Of a DNA stretch of 64,000 nt, positions 36,060 to 48,289 are shown piece by piece. The position numbers and the translations under genes were made by a program. The notes beneath the pieces are model-generated. The model was not told the DNA's origin and did not search any database. It saw nothing but the letters and a program-made list of their open reading frames with translations. The DNA is from Moringa oleifera. Taxonomy: Eukaryota > Streptophyta > Magnoliopsida > Brassicales > Moringaceae. The DNA lies in NCBI GenBank assembly GCA_021397835.1, contig JAJFZO010000799.1, positions 2,728,001 through 2,792,000 on the forward strand, given 5' to 3'. The stretch's first letter is position 1. Each line of letters begins with the position of its first letter.

Positions 36060-39000
36060 GATCAATTGGAATGGGAAGCTGGGAGGGTTTTACGTATATT
36101 TTTTGCGTTTTTGAAATGAAAGGGAAAGGTATTGATTGGATGTATACTAGTATATGCAAGAGCTATATTAGTGAGGAAAAAAAGGCACTATAGGAGGATC
36201 TTAAGGAGTGTTAAAGAAGGTATGGAGAAATCCCATAGGTGATCAATGGTGATCTCAATGAGGTTTTGTTTCTTCATGAAAAGACATAGGTAGTGAATAG
36301 GACGGATACATTAGACGAGTTTAAGGAGATGGTTTCAGCTTTGGGGCTTTATGATTCATTGTTGATTGGAGGTGTGTTCACTTGGTCCAGTCTAAAAGAC
36401 AATCCCTTTGTATCTAGATTGGATGGATTTTAGTCTCTAATAGTTGGGAATATACATTTTTCACATATGAAATTATTGTTGCTAGGTAAATTAGTGTCGG
36501 ACCATAACCCTGTTATGTTAGTAATTGATGGCATCAGATAAAGATCATATCCGTTTCGATTCGAAAACATGTGGCTAAGGGTTAAGGGTGTTGATAAATT
36601 AGTAAATGAATGGTGGGAGGGAGGTGATGACACTAGCAATGCTAGCTACATTTGAAAAAAGTTAAAGAAGAGGTTACAAAATGGAATAAGGAGGATTTTG
36701 AAAGCTTAAGGTAATAAAGAATAGAGTTATAGAATGAGTTACAAGTGCTTGACAATATTATAATGGGGGATGAGAACAACAAGGATGCGTACGTTAGAAG
36801 AATTAAGGTAAACAGTGAATTAGTATATCTTTTGAAGCAAGAAGAAGATTCTTTGAGGTAGAAATCAAAAGCTTTATAGTTAAAAGTTGGAGATCAAAAA
36901 CACAGTTTTTTTCTATAAAATTGCTAATGCCCATAGGAGAGGAAATCTCATTTGTACAATGCAAATTGATCATGATATCTTGGTTTAGGAAAAGGAGATA
37001 AAGGAAGGGGTTAACAGCTTTTATAAAAACTTGTATCAAGAAACTGAGGTTTGGTAGCCCAAGCTAAAAGGTGGAATTTTAAAGAAATTGATAAGGAGTT
37101 AAAAGAGTAGATTGAGCTATAATTTAAAGAAGAAAAGGTATTGAATGTTGTATTAGATTAAGATGGAGATAAGGCTTCGGGCCTAATGGTTTCACTATAG
37201 CTTTTCTAAAATTAAATTGAAAAGTGATGAAGAAAAGACATCATGGGGCTGTCTTTGGACTTTCATAAGAATGAAAACTTTGTGAAGTCACTTAATGTCA
37301 CCCTCATTGTGTTGATATCAAAGAAACTAAGGGCAGTAAACATCAATAAGTATAAACATATTAGCCTTATTAGTTGTGTATATAAGCTAGTTGCCAAGGT
37401 ATTAGGTGAGAGATTAAAGCTAGTGGCAGAGGGAGTAAACAATATGAGCTAAAATGTATTTATAAAAGGTAGGTAAATTTTAGTTACTTCATTAATTACA
37501 AATGAGATCAGGAAGAAAAAGCATTGTCTGCATGCAAGATATGGAAAAAGCATCCAATCATGTATCATGGGATTTTTTCATGGATATACCAGGTAAGGTG
37601 CGCTACAATAATAAGTTGAGGAATTGAATTTTTTGGTGTGTTATGCATCTGTGATGGTGAATGATAGCCCCTTAAAATTTTTTCAATTGTCTAAGAGGCT
37701 TAAGTAAGGAGATCTTTTGCCTCTATTTTGCTTTTACTAGTTATAGAAGCTTTGGATGGGCAGTTAACAAGGGCACGAGACAGAGAGCTAATAGAAGGAT
37801 TTGGTATTGGGAGGATGGAAAATAAGGTAAAAGTGAATCATATTTTATTTACAGATGACATAATCATCTTTTATGGTGCAAAGGAGAAATAATTAGTTAA
37901 TTTAAAGAGCATTTACTAGTTTTAAGGCTGTCTCGAGATTGAAAATCAACTTAAAAAGAAAAATCTTAGTTAGTGGTTATGGGAGGAGTGGAAAATGTAA
38001 GGGAGTTACCTGATGTTTTGGGATATAGGTTGACTGATTTCCTTATGAATTATCTTAGTCATCCCTTTGTCGCTACATGCAAAGATAAATCTATTTGGAT
38101 GGAAGTCATCGTAAGATTTGAGCACAAGCTTGCTGGCTGAAAGAAGAAATATCATTTCAAGGCTAGAAAGTTAGCTCTTACAAAAAAATGCAATCATAAG
38201 TTTACCCATTTACTTTATGTCGTTATTTTTGACACCAAGGAAAATAACTAATAATTGGAAGCTATACAAAGGAATTTCTTATGAGATAGCTTTAAGGATG
38301 ATTATAAATATCATTTGGTGAAATGAAAGACGGTGACCCATTATCTTGGTAGCAGTTGGGTGTGAAAGATTTTCCTTTGTTTAACAAAGTATTATTAAGC
38401 AAATGGCTGTGAAGACATCTGGTGAAGAAAGAGGTTTGGTAGAGAAGGGTTACAAGGAGTAACTATGGGGAATTGGAAGGGGGTTGGATGACAAAACTAG
38501 GGAAAGGTACATATGGCTCTTGTGTATGGAAACTAATTAAAAAGTAATGGGAGAATTTAAAACTTGGATTGAGTTTAAGATCAAAGAAACTTGATAAAAT
38601 TTTGGCGTGATTACTAATGTGGGAAGGCATCACTAGAGGAGGCTTTCCCTACTGCCTACTCTTTAGCATGCAATAAAGAAACTTAGGTCAATGAGTCTAA
38701 GGAAGGTGATACAAAAGGGGGGACTAGTTTATTCACTTATGTAGGAACCTTTAGGGTTGAGAGGTGGATTAAATTAGTGAGCTGTATTATGAGATTCAAG
38801 GTGTTAGTTAAGAAAGTAAGCAAGAGTAAAGTAATTTACGATTTGAAAACTAGACAAAGGGGAAAAGAAATATTTTACGATAAAATCATACTTCAGGGGG
38901 CTATGTAAGGATGATGAGGATATTAAGTTTCCTTACAGACAGGTTTGAAAAACCAAGGTGCCACTAAAATAGCCTTTTTCATGTAGGAGGCAGCAAAAGA

Positions 39001-39521
39001 GAAGATTCTAATGATCGATTACTTAGGGAAGCAGGAAAAAATCTTTTTTAATGGATGCTATCTATGTAAGGAGCAGAATGAGTTTGTTTTCCATTTCTTG
39101 ATTATGTGCAAATCGACTACTAAGTTGTGGTTACTGATTCTAAGGACAATAAGGCTATCTTGGGTGGTTGCAAGGTAAGTGGAGGTGGAGATAATAGCTT
39201 GAACAAGGCTGAGGGTGGGAAAGGGAAAAGCAAGGGGAAGTTGGTTAAAATGATTCCTCATTTAATTTTTTATCGTGTTTGATAAGAAAAAAATGAGAGG
39301 ACTTTTGACAATTACAAAGCTTCATTCTCTGTAATTAGATATTCTTGGGTTAAGGTGTTAAAATTCTGATAATTGAGTGTTGATTTTATAAATAAGGAAG
39401 ACCTAACTAAGTTCACAGAGCTACCAACATTTTCAAACTAACTAAACATATAATTGTTGCATCCTCTTGATACTTAGTACATAATACTTGTGTTTATTTT
39501 TGCTCAAAAAAAAGAAAAAAG
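36060..39521 (+). pseudogene. Decayed L1-type LINE (endonuclease, RT, zf-RVT)
   Basis: The order endonuclease-RT-C-terminal zinc finger is typical of plant L1 elements. Endonuclease text lies at 36238-36530 (VINGDLNEVLF, GGVFTWSSLKDNPFVSRLDG, LVSDHNPVML). RT text follows at 37270-37440 (LISKKLRAVNINKYKHISLI then SCVYKLVAKVLGERLK), 37560-37700 (EKASNHVSWDFF; SRGLRQGD-like region) and 37840-37890, where the FADD box is changed. The zf-RVT text is near 39050-39120 (CYLCKEQNEFVFHFLIMC). Stops and frameshifts are frequent. An A-rich tail (A8GA6) ends near 39521, fitting a 3' LINE terminus. The 5' end and target duplication were not found, so the start given is approximate. Confidence 0.85.
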
Positions 39522-41515
39522 GGTGTGCAGCGGGCTATGGGACAAAAGATAGATTGCCTTGGAAACTCTTCATGAATAATATTGATAAAGGTTCTTCTGG
39601 AAAAGCAGGAAACAAAATGCTTAAGGAAGACCTGAATAATCGATAAGTTAAAAAGGTCGAAAAAAAGTTCAGACAGCAGCGTTACCTTTTTATGCCAGAT
39701 GCTAAGATTGCCTTTATATTTTATTGTGATGCCCATAGATAAGGCCACTGTTGGAGTTGGCTTTCTTGATTTTATGCTACACTTGGCTACTTTCAGATTG
39801 GTTGGTAATGGAATGTGGGCTTTATAGGGAAACACATACCTAAGAGGAACTAAAGAGGTTTAAGTTCCTTGCTTTCTTCAGTAATTTTTAGGTGCCATGT
39901 GTCATGGAAGGTGAGCTCTTTTTTTTTTTTTTTTTCCTCATTCCAACTTTAGTTTGATGAGTTTTGCCTACTTGGTTTTTGATTGGCTGCAAGTCTTTAA
40001 CCATCCTAGACTACAAACATACTATAAACCCCCTTGTGTGCATTATCGATTTGTACTCTGGTATTTGTAGTGTTACTGTTATAGATACAACCTCTTTGGA
40101 ATCCTTTTGGCTGTCTACTTCGAATCTATGGCTGCACCAAATTTCCTTCCTTCTCTGCGGCTCTTTCTTTCTTTCTTTCTTTCTTTGGGAAATGGCACTA
40201 CTTCTGGTTGTTCTTGCGTGACATTAAAATCTTGTAAGTGTTCACATGAGAACGACTTCTCTGTGATTAATCTTTCTGCTTCTGGATAAACTTGACAAAA
40301 ATAATGGAGAAACACAATAGAAAGAATTTAAATTGAAGATTTTAAGATTTTTAAATTGAAAATTTTACACCATAAATATTGATTTTTAATTTTTTAAATA
40401 TATGAAAAATATCTAAGTTATCATTATAATAAAATTTTAGAATTTTTAGGAATTAAAAATATATTTTTGAACAATATATATTGTTAAAATTTTAAAAAAT
40501 TAAAAAAATAATTTAGGAGTTAAAAGTTATTCAAATTTTAAAAATAAATTTGAAATAAAGGATAAATTTTATTTAAATTATTTTTTAAATATTTTAACAA
40601 TGAAAAGATTCTTAATTTTTAAAGTTATTTTAGTTAAAGTTTAATTTAATTTAAATAGATAGTTTAAAATTTAATTTATTATTTTTTAAACATTAAAATT
40701 CATTTGATTACGTAAAGTATACTTTAAAGTTTTATATAACTTTTATTCAAATTAACATTAAATCTTAATTTTATTTTGAAATTTTTAATAACATAATTTT
40801 ATAATAATACAATTTATATATTTAATTATTTAAATATAATAAAAAAATTTAAAAATTTTGCAGTGTTGCACTGTTTATAACACCAAATTAAGTGTTGAAA
40901 TTATCAAATTGTAATCTCATTGGAAGTAATTTGATACTAAACTGAACATCGACATAGTATTATAGTATGAGGTTGAAGTTGCTTTCATTATACATTTTCA
41001 GATTCAGCTTCACTTGCAAATATCATCACCTAATCCAAGAGTGCCTTTCTATCCCATTCTTATTTGGGGACAGCTAGTGACCATTTTACATTTTTCAAAA
41101 TAGTAAAAAAAAAAAAAAAGAATTTAGGCAAGATTACCATTTTTTTATTTACCTATTTCTTAGTCTCTTTTGGGGAATAAAATTGATTTGCTTACTTCTA
41201 GGTTGGTAAATTCTGTAGCTTTGATAACAAGGTTGGAACTTTGATAAATTACAAGGAAAATAGCAGAACTTTTTACCATTTCAGTAGCTGTTTAAAGAAG
41301 TGAAAAACCAAGTGGAAGATAACTCTTTGTCAGATTGCTTGTGTCAAAGGCGAAAGTCTCTTTGAGTTGATGAGCTTAGCCTGTCCATGAGAACCTGTAA
41401 AGCAGATCTGACTTCTTAGGAACTTTTGCTGGTGAGGGGAGTAGACACCCACTTGAGCATTGATCCCACAAGTTTGATGGGACTCATTTCAAGCATTGAG
41501 TAATAGTGACGTAAG
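39522..41515. other. Intergenic DNA with AT-rich block, no gene recognised
   Basis: 39522-40320 has fairly balanced composition and several overlapping short frames on both strands; none shows a family, and a (TTTC)n run lies at 40166-40185. 40320-40870 is extremely AT-rich. 40900-41515 again is balanced without recognisable content. Confidence 0.45.
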
Positions 41516-41517
41516 TA

Positions 41518-42012
41518 GGTGATCACGGTCGATTTAAATTATAATTTTTAAAATTTAAACTTAATTAAAATTATTATCAAATTTATTTTAATTATAATTG
41601 AATTATAAGTTATGTAAATTTTTGAATTGCAACTCAATTTGAAGATTTGATTTGATTTTTAATTAAATTAATAAAAAATATATCAATAATTTAATTTCAA
41701 AATTTTATAAAAATTAATTTATAAAATAATTTAATTTAAATGTATATATTTTTAATAAAAATATAATCACTTTATTTTTATTTAAAAAATTTAATGAAAA
41801 TATAAAATAATTTTATTAAAAAAATCTCTGTATCAGACTATAAACTTAAGTTGAATTTAAATCGAATTTAAATTTAAATCGTTTGTAAATGGAAACTTAA
41901 ATTATTTTTAAATTAAAATTTAATGATTTATATTTTTTAATTTATTTTAATCTTAATTTCTGAATTAATAATTTAAAATTTAAATTATATCAAACTCTAA
42001 CGGTGACCACCC
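41518..42012. mobile_element. MITE-like element upstream of NFXL1
   Basis: The left end GGTGATCACGGTCG and the reverse complement of the right end, GGGTGGTCACCGTT, are imperfect inverted copies; farther in, both continue with TATAATTT-type text. The interior is almost pure A/T. TA flanks both ends (41516-41517, 42013-42014), which would suit a TA target duplication. An 8-bp duplication was sought and not found. The superfamily is undetermined. Confidence 0.55.
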
Positions 42013-42296
42013 TAAAGATTATCCTTAAGCATACGCGAGTAATAAATATGATCTGGTTACAACGGGGTTCCAAATCAGCTAAAGACAGAACATGACAATA
42101 GTGACATATTACGTCATGAATCTTCGATTCCGATTTGAATGTTGCATCACACATGCTATCTTCAATAGAAGCCCATACAGCAGAGCCCAAGAGGGGAATC
42201 TGCTGAGCCCAACCCATCTCCTGCCTGGCGGTTGTGGAGTGTTCACCACGACTATGTCTGCGTTATTCCTTCGGCCCCAAGGCACCCTTCCACCAC

Positions 42297-42972
42297 ATAT
42301 ATATATGCATGCACACTGGTCTGTGAACCATTCTATTCCCTCTGACCTTGTTGGGTCGGTTCTCTCCACCCGCCAAATACACGGATTATAACACCAGGGA
42401 GAGAGGCCCGATATTCTCTCTCTGCCGAGAATTAGGGGGGAAAAAAGGAAAAGAGTAAGCAGAAGAGGAGACATAAGCCAGAACGCTAGAAGCAAAAGAG
42501 AAGAGATAAGACGCTCATTTTTTTTTTATCAGGTATTCATTCTGGTCTCTTCCTTGTTTTTGATTTCTCCTTTCTCTTTAGGTTCCGTGTTCATTACGTT
42601 GTGAGAAAATCAAAAACGGGAAGTTGATTAGGGCTATAGGTTAAATGAGGAGCATTCACAAAATTATAATTAGTACTATTATTTTTCTCGTAGATTGGAA
42701 ATAGATGATTAGTGTATTCCAAATTATATGTACTTGTCGTATAATTGACTTGGTAGTTACCCAACAATTTTCTTTCGAGGTACCTTTTGTCCCTTTTTTT
42801 TTTTTTTAATTGTGGTTTTGATCAGCCGCCTATTGGTGGAATTCTTAACATCTGAAATCCTTTCTTTTTGTAGAGTTCGGAAGAACTTGAAGTTAAGGTT
42901 CCTTTTCTCACTCCCCGATTTGGTTCATCACTGTTGGGGGATACAGATCCGGTGTGTTTGGAATCACAGAAT
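42297..42972 (+). promoter_or_regulatory. Core promoter, 5' UTR and leader intron of NFXL1
   Basis: A TATA-like run (ATATATATATGC) lies at 42297-42308. Downstream is a purine-rich, exon-like leader. A plausible intron runs from the donor AG/GTATTC at 42533 to the acceptor TTTTTGTAG/AG at 42873, with T-rich DNA before the acceptor. The remaining leader to the ATG at 42973 has no upstream ATG in frame. Single-coding-exon plant genes often carry such a leader intron; it is inferred here. Confidence 0.55.
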
Positions 42973-45900
42973 ATGAGTTCTCAACTCCGAAATGATAGGA
43001 GGGACAGGTCTAGATTCACTCCCCAGAGTGCACGTCAAGAGTGGGTCCCAAGAGGATCCACTGCTGCAGTAGTGAATCCACCTGCCAACTCTAATTTGCA
43101 CCCAAGAGGAAGCTATGGAAGCTCCAATAGTACCTCTGCTCCACCTGAGCATCGGCATGGTGGGAATAATGCTTCCAATGATACCTCTGCCCGACCTGAG
43201 AATCGGCATTGTGGGAATAATGCTTCCAATAGTACCTCTGCCCGATCTGATAATCAGCAGAGGGTGGATAATGCTTTGAGGGGTCATAGGGGTCGACCCG
43301 CAAATCATAGGAGAGAGAGGGATAGGAATGAGAATGGAGAGGTGAAGGGAGCAAAAGACCCAAATCTACCCCAGCTTGTACAAGAAATTCGGGACAGGCT
43401 CACGAAGGGAACTGTTGAGTGTATGATTTGTTATGATATGGTGAGGAGGTCTGTACCTATTTGGTCTTGCTCAAGCTGTTACTCAATTTTTCATCTAACT
43501 TGTATCAGAAAATGGGCCCGGGCACCGACTTCTATTGATTTGTCTGCAGAGAAGAATCAAGGACTCAATTGGAGGTGCCCAGGTTGTCAATCTGTGCAGT
43601 TAACATCATCCAAGGAGATTCGGTATGTTTGCTTCTGTGGGAAGAGGATGGACCCGCCCTCTGATTTGTATTTGACTCCACATTCTTGTGGCGAACCATG
43701 TGGGAAGCGGCTGGAGAAGGACTTTGCTGGTGCTGATAGTAGAAAGGAGGATCTTTGCCCTCATGTTTGTGTGTTACAGTGCCATCCAGGCCCATGCCCT
43801 CCATGTAAGGCATTTGCTCCTCCATGTTTGTGTCCTTGTGGGAAGAAGATAATCACAACAAGGTGCTCTGACCGGAGGTCTATACTTACTTGTGGTCAGC
43901 GCTGTGATAAGCTTCTCAACTGTGGGCGACATCGATGTGAAATGGTATGTCATGTGGGTCTTTGTAATCCTTGCCAGGTTCCACTTCATGCCTCTTGTTT
44001 TTGTAAGAAAAAGGTGGAGGTTCTCCTTTGCGGGGACATGAATTTCAAAGGAGAAGTCAAAGGAGAAGATGGTGTTTTCTCTTGCAGTTCCACTTGTGGA
44101 AAGCAGCTTAGTTGTGGAAATCATAATTGCAGTGAAATTTGCCATCCCGGCCCCTGTGGGGAGTGTGACTTAATGCCAAGCAAGATTAAGTCATGCTGTT
44201 GTGGAAAAACAAGCTTACAGGAGCAAAGGCAGAGTTGCTTGGACCCTGTGTCTACATGCTCACAAATTTGTGGCAAATCCCTTCCCTGTGGGGTGCACCA
44301 CTGCAATGAGGTGTGCCATGCTGGGAATTGTCCACCTTGTATGGTTCATGTCACTCAAAAATGTCGATGTGGTTCAACTTCTCGAACTGTGGATTGCTAC
44401 AAAACCATGTTGGAGAATGAGAAATTCACCTGTGACAAACAATGCGGACGGAAGAAGAGCTGTGGGAGACATAGATGTAGCGAACGGTGCTGTCCTCTCT
44501 CAAACCCAAACGATCATTTCTCTGGGAATTGGGATCCGCACTTTTGTCAGATGGCTTGTGGTAAGAAGCTTAGATGTGGACAGCATTCATGTGAATCTTT
44601 ATGTCACAGTGGTCATTGCCCTCCTTGTCTCGAAACAATATTCAGTGATCTGACCTGTGCATGTGGGAGAACTTCAATTCCTCCTCCATTACCCTGTGGT
44701 ACACAACCACCTTCATGTCAGTTCCCATGTTCTGTTCCACAGCCTTGTGGTCATTCATCTTCTCACAGCTGCCATTTTGGGGACTGCCCACCCTGCTCAG
44801 TACCTGTTGAAAAGAAGTGCATTGGTGGACATGTGGTTCTCAGGAACATACCTTGTGGGTCAAAGGATATTAGATGTAATGAACTTTGTGGTAAGACCAG
44901 ACGGTGTGGCATGCATGCCTGTGGCAGAACTTGTCACCCACCTCCTTGTGATAGCTCCTGTGGGTCTGAACCAGAATTGAAGGCATCCTGTGGGCAGACA
45001 TGTGGTGCCCCTAGGAGAGATTGCCGGCATACGTGTACTGCATTGTGTCACCCTGCTGCTCCTTGTCCTGATGTTAGATGTGATTTTCCAGTCAGCATTA
45101 ATTGTTCTTGTGGCCGGATAACAGCAACTGTTCCTTGCGATGCTGGAGGGAGCACTAACAGTTTCAATGCTGATGCTGTCTATGAAGCTTCCATCGTCCA
45201 GAAGTTGCCAGTACCACTTCAACCTGTAGAATCAACTGGCAAGAAGATTCCTCTTGGACAGAGAAAGCTTATGTGTGATGATGAATGTGCTAAGTTGGAG
45301 CGTAAAAGGATTCTTGCTGATGCTTTTGATATCACTCCCCCAAATTTGGATGCTCTTCATTTTGGTGAGAATTCTGCTGTAACTGAGTTGCTTTCAGACC
45401 TGTATAGGCGAGATCCAAAGTGGGTGCTAACTGTGGAGGAGAGGTGCAAATTTTTGGTGCTTGGCAAGAGTAGGGGAACTGCAGGTAGTCTTAAGGTTCA
45501 TGTCTTTTGCCCGATGCTGAAGGACAAGAGAGATGCAGTTAGGGTAATAGCTGACAGGTGGAAACTGGCAGTTAATGCAGCTGGATGGGAGCCAAAGCGT
45601 TTCATAGTGGTTCATGTTACACCCAAGTCGAAGCCCCCACCACGTATAATTGGGGTTAAGGGTTCCATCAGTTTAGGGACACCCCATCCACCGGCTTTTG
45701 ATCCTTTAGTAGACATGGATCCCAGGCTTGTTGTCTCGTTTCTTGATTTGCCGAGGGAAGCAGATATAAGCGCATTGGTCCTGAGGTTTGGTGGTGAATG
45801 TGAATTAGTTTGGCTGAATGACAAGAATGCATTGGCTGTATTTAGTGATCCTGCCCGGGCAGCTACTGCAATGAGGAGGTTGGATCATGGATCAGTTTAC

Positions 45901-46347
45901 AATGGGGCTGTTGTGGCTGTTCAGAATAGTGGACCATCATTGGCTACCAATGCCTGGCGAGGAGCAGGGATGGTGAAGGAAGGAGCACTCTCGGCTTTGA
46001 AAGGCAATCCATGGAAGAAGGCTGTAGTTCAGGAACCTGGTTGGAGGGAGGATACATGGGATGGTGAAGATTGGTCAGATGGTTCCACAGATGCACATAC
46101 GACTGCTTGGAAAGCGAAGGATAATCCAATTGCTGCATCAGTGAATAGGTGGAGTGTCCTGGATTCTGGAATGTCTGCCAGTTCATCTGGGGCATTAGTT
46201 GGTTTTGACGGTCTTTCAGATCAAGCAGGAGCGTCAGGATCGGAATCAAATGAAAGTAGTTCAACATCAGTTAGACAGCCTGGAGGAGATTTTAGTGTCA
46301 CAGAGCTGTCTGACGTTGTGGATGATTGGGAAAAAGCTTATTATTGA
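42973..46347 (+). CDS. NFXL1: NF-X1-type zinc finger protein (NFXL1-like)
   Basis: This is a nuclear regulator of the NF-X1 family. The Arabidopsis homologue is linked to salt, osmotic and trichothecene stress responses. The frame is uninterrupted: 1124 aa from the ATG at 42973. The open frame extends 13 codons upstream only to a TTG, so this first ATG (MSSQLRNDRRDRSRF) is the start. Residues 51-101 contain three 17-aa repeats. Residues 150-205 form a RING/PHD-like Cys-His domain (CMICYDMV ... RCPGC). About nine NF-X1 fingers of the type CGxHxCxxxCHxGxCxPC follow from about 237 to 705; the fifth and seventh deviate (ERCCP in place of a CH-x-G end, and CGHSSSHSC). The C-terminal 400 residues hold a basic helical stretch where animal NF-X1 has R3H, then a low-complexity Trp/Ser/Asp region ending VVDDWEKAYY, a tail typical of plant NFXL1. 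The length is usual for the family. The gene stands alone between a MITE and intergenic DNA. Confidence 0.95.
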   Translation: MSSQLRNDRRDRSRFTPQSARQEWVPRGSTAAVVNPPANSNLHPRGSYGSSNSTSAPPEHRHGGNNASNDTSARPENRHCGNNASNSTSARSDNQQRVDNALRGHRGRPANHRRERDRNENGEVKGAKDPNLPQLVQEIRDRLTKGTVECMICYDMVRRSVPIWSCSSCYSIFHLTCIRKWARAPTSIDLSAEKNQGLNWRCPGCQSVQLTSSKEIRYVCFCGKRMDPPSDLYLTPHSCGEPCGKRLEKDFAGADSRKEDLCPHVCVLQCHPGPCPPCKAFAPPCLCPCGKKIITTRCSDRRSILTCGQRCDKLLNCGRHRCEMVCHVGLCNPCQVPLHASCFCKKKVEVLLCGDMNFKGEVKGEDGVFSCSSTCGKQLSCGNHNCSEICHPGPCGECDLMPSKIKSCCCGKTSLQEQRQSCLDPVSTCSQICGKSLPCGVHHCNEVCHAGNCPPCMVHVTQKCRCGSTSRTVDCYKTMLENEKFTCDKQCGRKKSCGRHRCSERCCPLSNPNDHFSGNWDPHFCQMACGKKLRCGQHSCESLCHSGHCPPCLETIFSDLTCACGRTSIPPPLPCGTQPPSCQFPCSVPQPCGHSSSHSCHFGDCPPCSVPVEKKCIGGHVVLRNIPCGSKDIRCNELCGKTRRCGMHACGRTCHPPPCDSSCGSEPELKASCGQTCGAPRRDCRHTCTALCHPAAPCPDVRCDFPVSINCSCGRITATVPCDAGGSTNSFNADAVYEASIVQKLPVPLQPVESTGKKIPLGQRKLMCDDECAKLERKRILADAFDITPPNLDALHFGENSAVTELLSDLYRRDPKWVLTVEERCKFLVLGKSRGTAGSLKVHVFCPMLKDKRDAVRVIADRWKLAVNAAGWEPKRFIVVHVTPKSKPPPRIIGVKGSISLGTPHPPAFDPLVDMDPRLVVSFLDLPREADISALVLRFGGECELVWLNDKNALAVFSDPARAATAMRRLDHGSVYNGAVVAVQNSGPSLATNAWRGAGMVKEGALSALKGNPWKKAVVQEPGWREDTWDGEDWSDGSTDAHTTAWKAKDNPIAASVNRWSVLDSGMSASSSGALVGFDGLSDQAGASGSESNESSSTSVRQPGGDFSVTELSDVVDDWEKAYY
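43123..43275 (+). repeat. 51-bp x 3 coding minisatellite in NFXL1
   Basis: Three contiguous 51-bp units encode 17-residue repeats that begin SNSTSAPPE, SNDTSARPE and SNSTSARSD and end in NNA, NNA and DNA. Units one and two are nearly identical and unit three diverges in its second half. The frame is kept because the unit length is divisible by three. Confidence 0.95.
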
Positions 46348-46640
46348 AGGAGTAACCAGATAAAGGATATCCAAGGGCATTTGAGCCCTGTAGATCTCTT
46401 TCTCAAATGATTGAGGAAAATTTTGTATTACATAATCCCATGCTTAATGGTTTTTTTTTTTTTTCTTTTTGCATGCTTTTATTTGCTATTAATCTGGAAA
46501 CCCAGCATGTACTGCAGCTGTATGGAAACATCAGCACGGTAATATGGTTATCTTGCATTGCAGGCAGAAGCCTGTGAAACAACCTTATAGTCATTGTATT
46601 GATGTTTCCATTGTTCATATTTCCAAAGTTTTTATAGATC
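46348..46640 (+). other. 3' UTR region of NFXL1
   Basis: Balanced composition continues for about 290 bases after the stop codon, including TGTATTGATG-type text near 46595, before AT-rich DNA resumes. No AATAAA could be tied to a specific cleavage site. Confidence 0.4.
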
Positions 46641-48289
46641 TTTATTAATTATTCTTTATGATACTGTTTTAAATTACTAAGTTAACTGTTCTAAACTAAA
46701 TTATTAAAACAATATGATAATATTTCTAGATAATCTCAAAACTCTTCTTTGTATTTGTTTTTTTTTTAATTTTAAATCTATCATGCCAGAAGCATTAACA
46801 TTTTTTAATTTTTTTAAACTCATCTCATCCTCAAATGGCGTCAAAATTATTCTTTTTACTGGAGATTCTAAATTCAGTCTTGTCCATTTTTTTAATCCAT
46901 TGGTCTTTTATTGTTGGAAGCTTCTCTTGAGAATGAATGGCTCTGGGCAGGTTTTTTTTTTTTTTTTTATTGTCTTGATCATATTAAAAAAAGATATAAT
47001 AAAAAAATGGCATTTTTACTCATTGACTGCATAAACTGAATCAAAATAATATATTATCTATATTTGTTGAGAGTGTTGTCTGGATTCAAATAGAATTTAT
47101 ATTTTATAGTTTTTTACTTTTCTTTGAGAGGAATTAAGATGTGAAAAGAGATAAAGATGTAACAATATAACTAATGAACAAATAAAAAATAATTAATGAT
47201 AAAGTAATGATAAATTAAGATGTCTTTGATAAAAAAAAATATTAAGAAATATAATTGAAAAAATTCATATTTTTTATTTTACAATTATATTAACTTGCAA
47301 TTATCCTATTTTTTATTTTTTGATTTATTTTTATTTTATGTTTGTATAATATATTAATTTAAATAAAAATAAAAACCTAATCATTCTCTTTTCCAAACTT
47401 TTTAGTATTGATTTGTAAACTTATTTAATGTTTAAGTAAAAAAAATGTACTAAATTACAAAATTAAAAATCAATAAAGTTATTTGCAAAACTCTTTAGTT
47501 TTTAATTTTGATCTTCAAAATTTTTAATCTTAATTTCATCAAAATTAAAAATTCAAATTTAGAATTAAAAAAATTGTTCGTGAAAATTGTAATGTTTATG
47601 AGGTGCTATCCATGAATAATCATAATTTTTTGAAATCTTATATTAATATTTTATTTATAGATGTTGCGTTAAAATTTAATTCCTTTAATAGATTGAATTT
47701 ACTTTAATATAAATTATTAATTTTTTACTGAATTTAGACATTTTCAAGAGTTTTTTTTATTAGTACAATTATGTTATGTATAATTTATTTCAAAACAGTT
47801 TTGTGTAATATGTATTTAATTTGGTATAGTTACTAAGTAGTTATTATAGTGACTCACTAATTATGTGTATTGCCTTATTAAATATGTGTAATGAATTATT
47901 GAATAGACATAGTAATGGAGTGAATATTTTACATAATTTAACTTTGCATATATAACTATTCATATATGAATCGCTATTTCAATTTTTTTAAAAATTATAA
48001 AAGAAATTGTAGAGTACCGTGTGTTAAGTTCATGGAGTTGATCATGGAAAATTCCTTTATAATTTTTGATGAGTGCGTTATGAAGTGGATTTGACAATTA
48101 ATGGCATTCAAATTTATGTGAATTTTGAATAATCTCATTAAATATATGTATATATGTATGGTTTTTAGTCATGATGTAGTCATTGAAATAATTAATATAT
48201 TTATGATATATTTTTAATTTAAATATGTATTTTAAAATATACTTTTGATAATATGCATATGATTTGAAAAAAATATGAAATACAATATT
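46641..48289. other. AT-rich intergenic DNA, no gene recognised
   Basis: The stretch is strongly AT-rich with homopolymer runs. The 106-codon open frame at 46714 is a low-complexity Phe/Ile/Leu translation of T-rich DNA and has no family resemblance. Confidence 0.5.

Noticed and set aside
39494..40315. Overlapping frames on both strands as a possible gene
   Set aside because: None can be joined by splice sites into a recognisable protein, and part of the coding appearance comes from a (TTTC)n run.
42934..42972. Upstream extension of the NFXL1 frame to 42934
   Set aside because: The codon at 42934 is TTG, not ATG. The first ATG of the frame is at 42973 and its peptide fits the family N-terminus.
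42964..46267. Several minus-strand open frames of 60-123 codons within NFXL1
   Set aside because: They are antisense shadows of a cysteine-rich coding exon and show no domain of their own.
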